Shown here: positions 14,985-21,441 of the stretch, in pieces | Layout of the letters: each line of letters opens with the position of its first letter | Position numbering within the stretch: position 1 is the first letter of the stretch | Source of the DNA: a virus | Virus record (IMG/VR): IMGVR_UViG_3300042154_001699 | Coordinates: 1-33,920 of that record | DNA: 33,920 bases | Strand: one strand, 5' to 3' | Made by a program: the position numbers and the translations under genes | Notes under the pieces: generated by a model | What the model saw: the letters and a program-made list of their open reading frames with translations, nothing else | Databases searched by the model: none | What the model was told of the DNA's origin: nothing

Positions 14985-15539
14985 ATGGCACTTGAGGATA
15001 ACATTAGTAAAGAAATTATATTACAATCACAAATTCAACAATTAAAAATCAAACAAATGGAAACAATTAAGACGATTGAAGAAATCGAAAAGCAGTTAAA
15101 AGCTCCAATGAATTACAAGTGGAGGATTCAAAGTATCAATGATTATAAAGCAACCTGTGTTGCCTATATAGATGCAAGAGATGTAATGGATAGACTTGAC
15201 GAGGTTTTTGGAGTACATGGTTGGGAAGATGAATATGAAGAAGCTGATGGTAAGCTATTTTGTAAATTGAGCTGTCACTTTCCGAACAAACAATTTCCTA
15301 TAACTAAATCAGATACAGGATCGGAATCAAATGTAGAAAAGGATAAGGGTCTTGCGTCAGATACATTTAAAAGAGCAGCAGTAAAATTTGGTGTTGGTAG
15401 ATTCTTATACAACTTAGGTATTGAGGACTTAAAGGTTAAGAAACATACCAATGGAAAGAACTACCCAGTAGATAGTAAGGGTAATATTTTATGGACTTCA
15501 GTAGAATTAAACGATTATGTAAACTCTAAAAATAAATAA
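14985..15539 (+). CDS. Rad52/Rad22-type single-strand annealing protein
   Basis: 184 aa from ATG 14985; a TTG at 14979 is in frame but less likely. Residues 1-30 are helical; the core carries the Rad52 pattern: YIDARDVMDRLDEVFGVHGW, a KLFCKLSCHF strand, TGSESNVEKDKGLASDTFKRA and VKFGVGRFLYNLG. It anneals complementary single strands in phage recombination. It is encoded three genes before the SSB-like protein and just before a YqaJ-type exonuclease, together a complete synaptase-exonuclease pair. Confidence 0.88.
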   Translation: MALEDNISKEIILQSQIQQLKIKQMETIKTIEEIEKQLKAPMNYKWRIQSINDYKATCVAYIDARDVMDRLDEVFGVHGWEDEYEEADGKLFCKLSCHFPNKQFPITKSDTGSESNVEKDKGLASDTFKRAAVKFGVGRFLYNLGIEDLKVKKHTNGKNYPVDSKGNILWTSVELNDYVNSKNK

Positions 15540-15540
15540 C

Positions 15541-15732
15541 ATGAAACCCGAAAACATAATAAATTGGTTTTTACTAATAACAACTGTATTGGTAATTGGT
15601 AAATCTATTGACCTAATAAAAATTAGTTGGTATGAGGCATTTATCCCTTTGATATTATTAATTGTATCAGCACTTTTAATATTTATCTTAGCGGCCGCTA
15701 TTTACTTGAAAGACCAAAATGGAAAAAAGTAA
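15541..15732 (+). CDS. Two-span membrane protein, unknown
   Basis: 63 aa with two hydrophobic segments (residues 8-23, WFLLITTVLVIG within; residues 34-55, FIPLILLIVSALLIFILAAA within) and a short basic tail. It lies between annealing protein and exonuclease genes and overlaps the exonuclease gene by 14 bases. It could be an early membrane effector or a holin-like peptide, but it lies far from the lysis genes. Confidence 0.6.
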   Translation: MKPENIINWFLLITTVLVIGKSIDLIKISWYEAFIPLILLIVSALLIFILAAAIYLKDQNGKK

Positions 15733-16369
15733 GATTATCCCTCATGGGTCAGAGCAATGGAAATCGGAAAGGTATGGAAGGTTTACTCCTAGTGAACTTC
15801 ATAGACTAATGACAGAGCCAAGGATTAAGACTGAGGTTCTTAGTCAGGGAGCAATTACTTACATAAAAGAAAAGGTTACAGAAACCCTAATAGAAGATTC
15901 AAGCGAAGAAACACAATTCTCTAATGCCGCAACAGCTTGGGGTAATTCTTATGAAGATGAAGCAATCAATATGTTTTCGGATCTTGTTGATACTGAAATT
16001 ATCAGGCCAGGTCTTATTATTTACAATGATTATTTTTGCGGAACTCCTGATGGTATTGCTAAAGATAAGTCTTTTGGCATTGAGGTTAAGTGTCCTTATA
16101 ATTCGTCTATTCATTTGGATAACTTACTTCTTAGCAAAGAAGATTTTAGGAAAGCTAGGAAAGAGTATTATTATCAGATTCAAGGCTATGCAATATTAAC
16201 AGGAATCAATGATTGGTATTTTGTTAGTTATGACCCTAGGCAAAAAGAATCTTTAAGGATGGTTCACCTATCTATAAATAAAGACGAAGTAGATGTATCA
16301 TTAATTCATAAAAAACTAAAAGTAGCAAATTATTTTAAACAATCTTTATTACATAAATTAAACAAATAA
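15719..16369 (+). CDS. YqaJ-type recombination exonuclease
   Basis: 216 aa. PD-(D/E)XK nuclease pattern of the YqaJ/lambda Exo group: SEQWKSERYGRFTPSELHRL (residues 11-30), AWGNSYEDEAINMF with the first acidic residue, GTPDGIAKD (Asp around 102), FGIEVKCPY (Glu-x-Lys), and the YYYQIQGYAILTG helix. It digests one strand of linear DNA so the annealing protein can load. The gene is embedded in a run of overlapping or abutting genes in the recombination block. Confidence 0.88.
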   Translation: MEKSKIIPHGSEQWKSERYGRFTPSELHRLMTEPRIKTEVLSQGAITYIKEKVTETLIEDSSEETQFSNAATAWGNSYEDEAINMFSDLVDTEIIRPGLIIYNDYFCGTPDGIAKDKSFGIEVKCPYNSSIHLDNLLLSKEDFRKARKEYYYQIQGYAILTGINDWYFVSYDPRQKESLRMVHLSINKDEVDVSLIHKKLKVANYFKQSLLHKLNK

Positions 16370-16370
16370 A

Positions 16371-16658
16371 ATGGAAACGAAAAAATCAAAATTCTGTGGT
16401 AGTGGTCAATTAATGGGAGAGGATTTATTAGTAGATCTTAACTTAACCCAGTTAAAGGAAATCTTATTAGACGCAGAGAATGCACAATTTAAGAAGTCTT
16501 TTGTTACTAAGGATGGTACTAAGCAGGAAACTTTAAAGCTAAAGCTGGTGAAGCGTAAAGAAGCTCAAGGTTATTCTACACACTTCCTTGTTTTAAATGA
16601 TTACATAAAAGGAGAAAATGCCAAGAAAGTACAAGTCGCAGACGATCTCCCTTTCTAA
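16371..16658 (+). CDS. Small protein with SSB-type DDLPF tail
   Basis: 95 aa. The C-terminus is ADDLPF, matching the acidic tip of bacterial SSB that recruits replication and repair enzymes. The body has LVDLNLTQLKEILLDAE and beta-like KQETLKLKLVKRKE, FLVLNDYIK; I do not recognise a standard OB-fold. Its place just after an annealing protein and exonuclease suggests a single-strand DNA-binding or recombination mediator (inference). Its last 41 bases overlap the next gene. Confidence 0.6.
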   Translation: METKKSKFCGSGQLMGEDLLVDLNLTQLKEILLDAENAQFKKSFVTKDGTKQETLKLKLVKRKEAQGYSTHFLVLNDYIKGENAKKVQVADDLPF

Positions 16659-17082
16659 AGCTAAGTTTGTTGATGACTATAGATGGACTATAGCATTTGA
16701 GGCAATCAAGGATATAACAGGAGTAAACCCGAACGCTATAAGAAGAGCTAGTAGGGTAACTCCACTTCCAGCAGTTAGGATGATGGTTTCTTATGTTATG
16801 AGTTCAGAACTTGGTCAATCACCTGATTATATATCTTCACAAATAAATAAGGATAGAACTCTTACGTATTACTATATTAACCACTTTCCTGAATATATTA
16901 AAGAAGGGATTTATAAAGATTATTACGAGGCATTTCTTGAACTGTTTTACCATAAGTTAAAGTCATTAGGATATATTTGTAATTGTTGTGGTGCATTAGA
17001 TCCAGTAATAAAAGGAGATAAGCCATTAATGCCTAAAAGTGAATCAAAATTTAAAACCAAACTAGATGATATTAAAAAGTGA
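16618..17082 (+). CDS. DnaA domain IV-like protein (2 of 3)
   Basis: 154 aa. The start at 16618 lies seven bases after a good AAAGGAG Shine-Dalgarno site, inside the preceding gene. Residues ~35-95 follow the DnaA-box-binding domain: TGVNPNAIRRASR, VRMMVSYVMSSEL, SPDYISSQINKDRTLTYYYI. The DRTLTYYY segment replaces the canonical RDHTTVLHA, and the match is weaker than in the two relatives. A CNCCG cluster at residues 121-125 with no partner Cys pair is unlikely to form a full zinc site. No ATPase motifs are present. Confidence 0.6.
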   Translation: MPRKYKSQTISLSKAKFVDDYRWTIAFEAIKDITGVNPNAIRRASRVTPLPAVRMMVSYVMSSELGQSPDYISSQINKDRTLTYYYINHFPEYIKEGIYKDYYEAFLELFYHKLKSLGYICNCCGALDPVIKGDKPLMPKSESKFKTKLDDIKK

Positions 17083-17380
17083 TATTGATAAATTAGCAGA
17101 TATTTGCTGCCGAGAATTGGAGATTAATATTGATGATTTTTATAGTCCTAAACGTCATCGAAAACTTATTGACGCAAGAAGAGTTTTTTTCTACATACTT
17201 AAAGATTACCATAAAATAAGTGAACATTACGTAGAGCAGATAGTTCCTAATCTTAGAAACAGAACAACAATTATGCACTTAAATGATTCAACTAAATTTT
17301 ATCTTAAAAGCGATCTTTATATGAAACTTATTTACAAATCAATTTACGAAAAGTATACTAAAACAAAATACAATGGCTAA
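17066..17380 (+). CDS. DnaA domain IV-like protein (3 of 3)
   Basis: 104 aa. Residues ~15-80 follow the DnaA C-terminal domain: LEINIDDFYSPKRHRKLIDA, ARRVFFYILKDYH, VEQIVPNLRNRTTIMHLNDS. The NRTTIMHL motif matches the DnaA signature (xRDHTTVLHA). There is no AAA+ part. It overlaps the preceding relative by 17 bases and the next gene by eight. Position three genes before the origin-bearing initiator gene makes a role in replication control plausible. Confidence 0.75.
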   Translation: MILKSDIDKLADICCRELEINIDDFYSPKRHRKLIDARRVFFYILKDYHKISEHYVEQIVPNLRNRTTIMHLNDSTKFYLKSDLYMKLIYKSIYEKYTKTKYNG

Positions 17381-17603
17381 GAAAAAGAAAAAAGAAATAG
17401 TACCTGTAGATGTAATTGTCAATAATTGTGAATGGTGTTTTCAGTTTGATGATGACGAACCAATAGTTTTTGCTAATTCTAAGGAAGATGCAACGGAGGA
17501 CCAGAAAAAGATTACATTTACTTTAGGGAATAATACAGGATCTAATATTACATTTAAAAGCAATGAAAAAATATTAAAACTATTCGTTAGAGAACGAGAA
17601 TAA
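17373..17603 (+). CDS. Hypothetical early protein
   Basis: 76 aa. Basic start (MAKKKKKEIVPV) and then an acidic, beta-rich body (NCEWCFQFDDDEPIVF; KKITFTLGNNTGSN). A CxxC pair at residues 19-22 stands alone. Not recognised. It overlaps the preceding DnaA-like gene by eight bases and is followed by a 23-base gap with the leader TTAAAACCAAACAAG. Confidence 0.6.
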   Translation: MAKKKKKEIVPVDVIVNNCEWCFQFDDDEPIVFANSKEDATEDQKKITFTLGNNTGSNITFKSNEKILKLFVRERE

Positions 17604-17626
17604 ATTAACTTAAAACCAAACAAGTT

Positions 17627-18268
17627 ATGAATAAAGACCATGGGTATTACTTTGTAATTCCAGCCAATATCTTCCACCATAAAGATTTATCTGCTAATGC
17701 TAAATTAATGTACGGTATCGTATCTAATTTTTGTGACAGGTATGGTAAATGTACTGCATCAAATAAGTTCTTTGCAGAAGCCTTTAATAAGTCAGAAAAT
17801 ACTGTTAGTAGATGGATTAGTGAACTGGAGTTCTATGATTTATTAGATAGCTTTATAGACTTTTCAAGTGGTAATAAAAGGATTTTGACCCTATCCACAA
17901 AAATAGGGAGAGCTATCCCCAAAAATGATGAGACCTATCCCCAAAAATGGGGAGATAATACTAATATTAATAATATAAATAATAATACTATTGTCGAGAT
18001 CATCGATTTCCTAAACGATACTGCTAAAACAAACTTTAAATCTGGTAACAAATCTACTCAAGGATTTATCAATGGAAGGATAGCAGAAGGATATACCCTA
18101 GAAGATTTTAAAAGTGTTATTACAACCATGGCCAGTAAATGGATAGGTACTGAATGGGAAGAGTATTTAAGACCTTCAACTTTATTCACACCTACAAACT
18201 TTGAGAAGTATTTAAACTCTGCTGTTAAAACCAAAAAACAAAAAGAACCAATTATAATAAAAGCATAA
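17627..18268 (+). CDS. Replication initiator with winged helix domain (O-like), contains origin
   Basis: 213 aa. Residues 1-75 are a winged helix-turn-helix: YYFVIPANIFHHKDLSANAK, LMYGIVSNFCDRYGKC, FAEAFNKSENTVSRWISELE (recognition helix). The C-terminal part (about 125-205) is a DnaD-like helical region (IVEIIDFLNDTAKTNFKSG, GRIAEGYTLEDFKSVI, EWEEYLRPSTLF). The middle (residues ~88-125) is encoded by three 22-bp iterons and an AT-rich stretch, as in lambda O. The dnaB gene follows with overlapping ATGA. It is expected to bind the iterons and load DnaB. The ATG is two bases after TTAAAACCAAACAAG. Confidence 0.8.
   Translation: MNKDHGYYFVIPANIFHHKDLSANAKLMYGIVSNFCDRYGKCTASNKFFAEAFNKSENTVSRWISELEFYDLLDSFIDFSSGNKRILTLSTKIGRAIPKNDETYPQKWGDNTNINNINNNTIVEIIDFLNDTAKTNFKSGNKSTQGFINGRIAEGYTLEDFKSVITTMASKWIGTEWEEYLRPSTLFTPTNFEKYLNSAVKTKKQKEPIIIKA
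17889..18000 (+). other. Predicted replication origin: three 22-bp iterons plus AT-rich stretch
   Basis: Three direct repeats start at 17891, 17913 and 17935, exactly 22 bp apart, with core CTATCC(A/C)CAAAAAT. Copy 1 contains CTATCCACA, one base from a DnaA box, within the inverted repeat CCCTAT...ATAGGG. Copy 3 contains CCCC-AAAAAT-GGGG. They are followed by a run of almost pure A/T from 17957 to 17993. Because 22 is not a multiple of 3, the repeats encode different residues each time, so selection is on the DNA. The layout matches lambda ori inside gene O. Confidence 0.8.
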
Positions 18269-19617
18269 TGAAACAGCAACCACAAAATATAGAAATAGAA
18301 GAGCAGGTAATAGGTACTATCCTATCCCAGAGTAATAGTTTTAACATAGCAATAAATATTATAAACAAAGATTGTTTTTACAATCAAAGACTTCAAGACA
18401 TATTTGTTTCTATCCTATCATTGTATTCAACCTCTAAGCCGATAGATATTGTATCAGTAAGCAATACCCTTAGAAACAATAATAAATTAGATTCTATTGG
18501 AGGATTAGACTTCCTGATTGGATTATCTGATAAGACAAGTAATAAAACTTCTTTTGAATACCATTGCTATATACTTCTTGAACTTCATGAAAGACGTAGC
18601 GGTATTTTAACTGCAAATAAATTAATTGATGGACTTTATGATTTAAGTATTGACATTGATGAGAATATGGTAACTGCTAACCAAGTTATTTTAAGCCTCT
18701 CTAACGAAGTTTCTAATATAGGTGGCATAAGTTTAGGTGAAAGTATAATAGAATTGATTAGAGAGCAGGAAAATGAGCTTAAAGGAGATTTTAATGGATG
18801 TAGAAGTAAGTTCGTAGATTTAGATAAACTTATTGTAGGATTTAAAAACCAGCAGATGATTATTGTTGCAGGTAGACCAGGTATGGGTAAAACTACATTT
18901 GGAATTAATATTGCCTATAGACTTGCTAAGTTTGACAATACCCCAGTAGGATTTTTTAGTTTAGAAATGAGTAGTATTGAATTAACTAAAAAGTTTGCAG
19001 CTATAGAATCTCAAATATGTAACTCTAGGATAACTAACTTAGATGAACCTATTTTATTAGATTATTTTAAGAAGGCTCAAAATATTGCAGAGTTACCTAT
19101 TTATATTGACGATAAGGCTGGGTCTACAATAGATGAAATTAGATCAAGAGCAATTACGATGAAACGTAAACACAATGTTGAAATAATATTTATCGATTAC
19201 CTACAGTTGATTTCTTCAAAGGGTAATAAGGGAACAAGAGAGAATGAGATTTCCGAAATTAGTAGAAAGATAAAGTTACTCGCTAAAGAATTAAATATTC
19301 CAATAGTTGCCATTAGTCAATTATCAAGAGCCGTAGAAACTGCTGATCCTAAAGTACCTTATATGCACCACTTGAGAGAATCAGGTAGTATAGAACAGGA
19401 TGCTGATATGGTATTGATGTTATGGAGGCCAGAATACTACGATTATAAAGAGTTTGACTATAATGATGTAATGCAAGATAGTAAAGGTAAATGTGTTACC
19501 TATGTTAGAAAGAACCGTAATGGAGATATTGGGAAGGCATTAATGAATACCAATTTAGCAGTTTCCAGTTTTTATGATATTGTAGATAACTTTTCAGTCA
19601 ATAGGGATTACTTTTAA
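18268..19617 (+). CDS. dnaB: Replicative DNA helicase, DnaB family
   Basis: 449 aa, the usual length of DnaB. N-terminal helical domain (residues 1-105) begins with IEIEEQVIGTIL. RecA-like core: Walker A GRPGMGKTT at residues 202-210, VGFFSLEMS, Walker B IIFIDYLQLIS around 306-316, REISRKIKLLAKELNIPIVA, LRESGSIEQDADMVLMLWRP and YVRKNRNGD with the arginine-finger region. It unwinds DNA at the fork and is probably loaded by the initiator encoded just upstream with a one-base overlap. The 3' end contains TTGTAGATAACTTTT, also found before the annealing protein gene. Confidence 0.95.
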   Translation: MKQQPQNIEIEEQVIGTILSQSNSFNIAINIINKDCFYNQRLQDIFVSILSLYSTSKPIDIVSVSNTLRNNNKLDSIGGLDFLIGLSDKTSNKTSFEYHCYILLELHERRSGILTANKLIDGLYDLSIDIDENMVTANQVILSLSNEVSNIGGISLGESIIELIREQENELKGDFNGCRSKFVDLDKLIVGFKNQQMIIVAGRPGMGKTTFGINIAYRLAKFDNTPVGFFSLEMSSIELTKKFAAIESQICNSRITNLDEPILLDYFKKAQNIAELPIYIDDKAGSTIDEIRSRAITMKRKHNVEIIFIDYLQLISSKGNKGTRENEISEISRKIKLLAKELNIPIVAISQLSRAVETADPKVPYMHHLRESGSIEQDADMVLMLWRPEYYDYKEFDYNDVMQDSKGKCVTYVRKNRNGDIGKALMNTNLAVSSFYDIVDNFSVNRDYF

Positions 19618-19626
19618 TTATATTTG
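19594..19626 (+). promoter_or_regulatory. Possible promoter for the tRNA
   Basis: TATATTTG at 19619-19626 fits the -7 box, 16 bases before the tRNA 5' end. The -33 element is poor (TTTTCAG at 19591-19597). It starts directly after the dnaB stop codon. Read-through from the early operon is also possible. Confidence 0.4.
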
Positions 19627-19641
19627 AATAAGTTATCGGAA

Positions 19642-19747
19642 TGTGAGGTGGTGGAATTGGCAGACACGCTATCTTGTCTCGGTAGTGCTTGAGTTTTTAT
19701 TTCATCATCTTTTCTCAAGTTTGGAGGTTCGAATCCTTCCTTCACAG
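19642..19747 (+). tRNA. Class II tRNA with anticodon GUC and oversized variable arm
   Basis: Full cloverleaf: acceptor TGTGAGG/CTTCACA (one G-T pair), D arm GTG/CAC with an 11-nt loop containing GG, anticodon stem CTATC/GGTAG with loop TTGTCTC, variable arm CTTGAG/CTCAAG with a 20-nt loop (19694-19713), T arm GGAGG/CCTTC with loop TTCGAAT, discriminator G at 19747. No encoded CCA. The body resembles tRNA-Leu, but the 7-nt loop gives anticodon GUC (Asp). Position 37 is a T, which is rare. G73, G2:C71, G10, G34-U35-C36 and C38 all agree with the E. coli AspRS identity set. An altered tRNA-Leu or a non-decoding tRNA are alternatives. Confidence 0.8.
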
Positions 19748-19773
19748 CAAAATTAAATTAAATAAAATAAATT

Positions 19774-19947
19774 ATGGATCAGAACAAAGCATTAGAAATT
19801 TTAATTAACGTAGCAATAGTTGCACAATCAAAAGGAGTATTATCATTAGATGATGCAGTAGTAGTAAAACAAGCTATCGATGTATTTATTCCAAAGAAGG
19901 AAGCTGAAATAGAAGCTGAAACGGAAGATGTCCAATCCGAGGAATAA
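19774..19947 (+). CDS. Small hypothetical protein
   Basis: 57 aa (MDQNKALEILINVAIVAQSK...). An amphipathic helix is followed by LSLDDAVVVKQAIDVF and an acidic Glu-rich end (KKEAEIEAETEDVQSEE). The pattern is familiar from small Bacteroidetes phage proteins of unknown role. It starts 26 bases after the tRNA and overlaps the next gene by 20 bases. Confidence 0.6.
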   Translation: MDQNKALEILINVAIVAQSKGVLSLDDAVVVKQAIDVFIPKKEAEIEAETEDVQSEE

Positions 19948-20122
19948 TACAACAATAGAAATATTACAATTATTGGAGGACTATCTTTTAATGAATCCCA
20001 AAATAAGGTTTTGCCAGGCTCTTTATAATTTAAATATCGTCGATAAAGAAGATAGATTTTATGAGGATTCTAGCAAGACCTTAACTAGACTTAGGAGATT
20101 GATAGAAAAGAATGAGTATTGA
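19928..20122 (+). CDS. Small hypothetical protein
   Basis: 64 aa, helical: NTTIEILQLLEDYLLMNP, KIRFCQALYNLNIVDKE, DSSKTLTRLRRLIEKNEY. The YLxxNPxxRFCQALYNL pattern is a recurrent one in small phage proteins. Starts inside the previous gene behind GGAAG, and ends 11 bases inside the next gene. The function is unknown. Confidence 0.6.
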   Translation: MSNPRNNTTIEILQLLEDYLLMNPKIRFCQALYNLNIVDKEDRFYEDSSKTLTRLRRLIEKNEY

Positions 20123-20333
20123 ATATGATTCTATTGATAGTTTAGTTGGATCTGAATGGAGGTTTTCGGGGTCTACAAATGAAATTGTAAGGCTTAGAGA
20201 AGTTTCTAAAGGTACTAGTAAAATACTTGGTAGAGTGATAATTTTTGAATACTTAGATAGAGATAAAAAACCTTTTGCTACTAATGAATACAACTTCAGA
20301 AGAGACTTCTTTTGGGCAGAACGATTAAAATAA
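20112..20333 (+). CDS. Small hypothetical protein
   Basis: 73 aa, beta-rich: DSLVGSEWRFSGSTNEIVRL, SKILGRVIIFEYLD, EYNFRRDFFWAERLK. The Trp/Phe pattern and strand spacing suggest a small barrel; not recognised. It is coupled to the next gene by TAATG. Confidence 0.55.
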   Translation: MSIEYDSIDSLVGSEWRFSGSTNEIVRLREVSKGTSKILGRVIIFEYLDRDKKPFATNEYNFRRDFFWAERLK

Positions 20334-20467
20334 TGGGATATTTGGATATATTAGAAGAACAGGTTTTACAGGCAAAGAAGATTAAAGATCTAATGAGGCT
20401 TAAAAAACAAAAGGAAGAGGAACTTCATAAAATAGTAATGGCTTTACGTCAACTTATACAGAGATAA
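20333..20467 (+). CDS. Coiled-coil mini-protein
   Basis: 44 aa, one long helix rich in Lys/Glu/Leu (MGYLDILEEQVLQAKKIKDL onwards) with heptad spacing. It overlaps the upstream stop by one base (TAATG) and ends one base before the next ATG, which supports it as a real gene in the run. Confidence 0.55.
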   Translation: MGYLDILEEQVLQAKKIKDLMRLKKQKEEELHKIVMALRQLIQR

Positions 20468-20468
20468 T

Positions 20469-20678
20469 ATGGCAGATATAACAATGTGTACAGGTGATGG
20501 ATGTGATCTAAAATTAAAGTGTTATAGACATACTGCAAATCAATCAGGTTGGCAAAGTTGGTTTATGGAAGTACCTTTTAAAGATGGTAAGTGTGATATG
20601 TTTTGGGGTAATAAAGCAGAAGATAGTTATAATGACTTAAAAGTTGTATTTAGGAATGATATAATTAAAGATAAATGA
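20469..20678 (+). CDS. Cys-containing small phage protein
   Basis: 69 aa. MCTGDGCDLKLKCYRHTANQ followed by KDGKCDMFWGN. Four Cys and one His (Cys7, Cys12, Cys18, His21, Cys42) could bind one zinc (inference). Proteins with this MCxGxxCxLKxxCYRHTA pattern are common in Bacteroidetes phages but uncharacterised. The 3' end overlaps the next gene (ATGA). Confidence 0.65.
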   Translation: MADITMCTGDGCDLKLKCYRHTANQSGWQSWFMEVPFKDGKCDMFWGNKAEDSYNDLKVVFRNDIIKDK

Positions 20679-21163
20679 AAAGAATACCTGGAATACACTA
20701 CGAACTTATTGAAGAAAAAAAAAGTAATCCAATTGCTGATTTTCAAAAAGATTTACAAAAAAATATGCTTACTCAAATTATGCAATTTGATGAAGAAATA
20801 GGATTATACAATAATAAAACAAAAAATAAAAGGGTATTTGAATCTGGAAGCCAAAGGGATAACGATAGTAATAAGCCATTGCCTAGTCATTTAGATGCTT
20901 ATGTACGGTTAAGATATGGTTATCTATTAAGGATGGGAGCTAATCATTACGAGAAAGGGAACTGGAGGAAAGGTCAACCTACAGAAACAGCAATAGAATC
21001 TCTCCATAGACACTTAGCAAAGTTTGAGATTAACTTACAGAATGGAGTTGAGCAAGATGAAGATCACTTATCTGCTATTATATTCAATGTCCAGCTGATT
21101 ATGAAGAATGAGGAGAAGGAAGGTGTTAATGTAGATCAGTATTACATTCCTAATTCGAATTAA
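20675..21163 (+). CDS. MazZ-like dATP/dGTP diphosphohydrolase domain protein (DUF5664)
   Basis: 162 aa. Residues ~52-150 follow the family: FESGSQRDNDSNKPLPSHL, YLLRMGANHYEKGNWRKGQP, ESLHRHLAKFEINLQNGVEQ and DEDHLSAIIFNVQLIM, carrying the His/Glu/Asp residues expected for metal-dependent nucleotide hydrolysis. MazZ of cyanophage S-2L removes dATP and dGTP for 2-aminoadenine DNA. No PurZ or DatZ gene is seen here, so general nucleotide-pool adjustment is more likely. It is the last gene of the early operon, before the convergent junction. Confidence 0.75.
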   Translation: MKRIPGIHYELIEEKKSNPIADFQKDLQKNMLTQIMQFDEEIGLYNNKTKNKRVFESGSQRDNDSNKPLPSHLDAYVRLRYGYLLRMGANHYEKGNWRKGQPTETAIESLHRHLAKFEINLQNGVEQDEDHLSAIIFNVQLIMKNEEKEGVNVDQYYIPNSN

Positions 21164-21164
21164 T

Positions 21165-21247
21165 GTGCATTATATTACACTTTATGTCAAATAATAATAG
21201 ATAATTCGTATAAATTCAAACATTTGTGCAGTATTTTGCACTTTATG
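21165..21247. repeat. Pair of 22-bp repeats with GTGCA-N6-TGCAC dyads
   Basis: Copies at 21165-21186 and 21226-21247 differ at three positions and both end in CACTTTATG. Copy 2 has the perfect dyad GTGCA-N6-TGCAC; copy 1 has GTGCA-N6-TACAC. They lie 61 bp apart in the convergent gap and look like operator sites for a dimeric protein. TGTCAA or its complement occurs three times nearby. Confidence 0.55.
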
Positions 21248-21367
21248 ATGTTTGTCAACATATAGCTTTACAAATCTATTAAAAAAGTAAACTTATAACT
21301 TGACAAAAAAGCATTAGTGTAGATAACTATTATAAGAAGTAAGAATTTTTCTCGGTATATTTATAAC

Positions 21368-21381
21368 GTGGTTACTGTCAG
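21368..21381. repeat. 14-base element shared with 29056-29069
   Basis: GTGGTTACTGTCAG, identical to 29056-29069, here in the convergent gap between the MazZ-like and RusA genes. It is preceded by TAAC-GTG-GTTA, a short dyad. Confidence 0.5.
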
Positions 21382-21414
21382 TAGGTTGGTTTGGTTCTCC
21401 TATAGACAAAGATT

Positions 21415-21441
21415 GGGGGAGAGTATCCCCCTTTCCTTTTT
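21415..21441 (+). terminator. Terminator of the early operon
   Basis: Perfect stem GGGGGA (21415-21420) / TCCCCC (21426-21431), loop GAGTA, followed by TTTCCTTTTT on the plus strand. The stem ends only nine bases from the stop codon of the minus-strand RusA gene. It stops plus-strand transcription before it runs into the late operon. Confidence 0.75.

Noticed and set aside
16972-16979. TATATTTG box inside the 16618-17082 gene
   Set aside because: It lies in coding sequence without a -33 element; such 8-mers are expected a few times by chance in AT-rich DNA.
17891-17956. CRISPR-like short repeats
   Set aside because: The 22-bp repeats are directly abutting with no spacers, so they are iterons.
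20675-21163. Evidence for a 2-aminoadenine (Z) genome
   Set aside because: Only the MazZ-like protein is present; PurZ and DatZ, needed in known systems, were not found on either strand.
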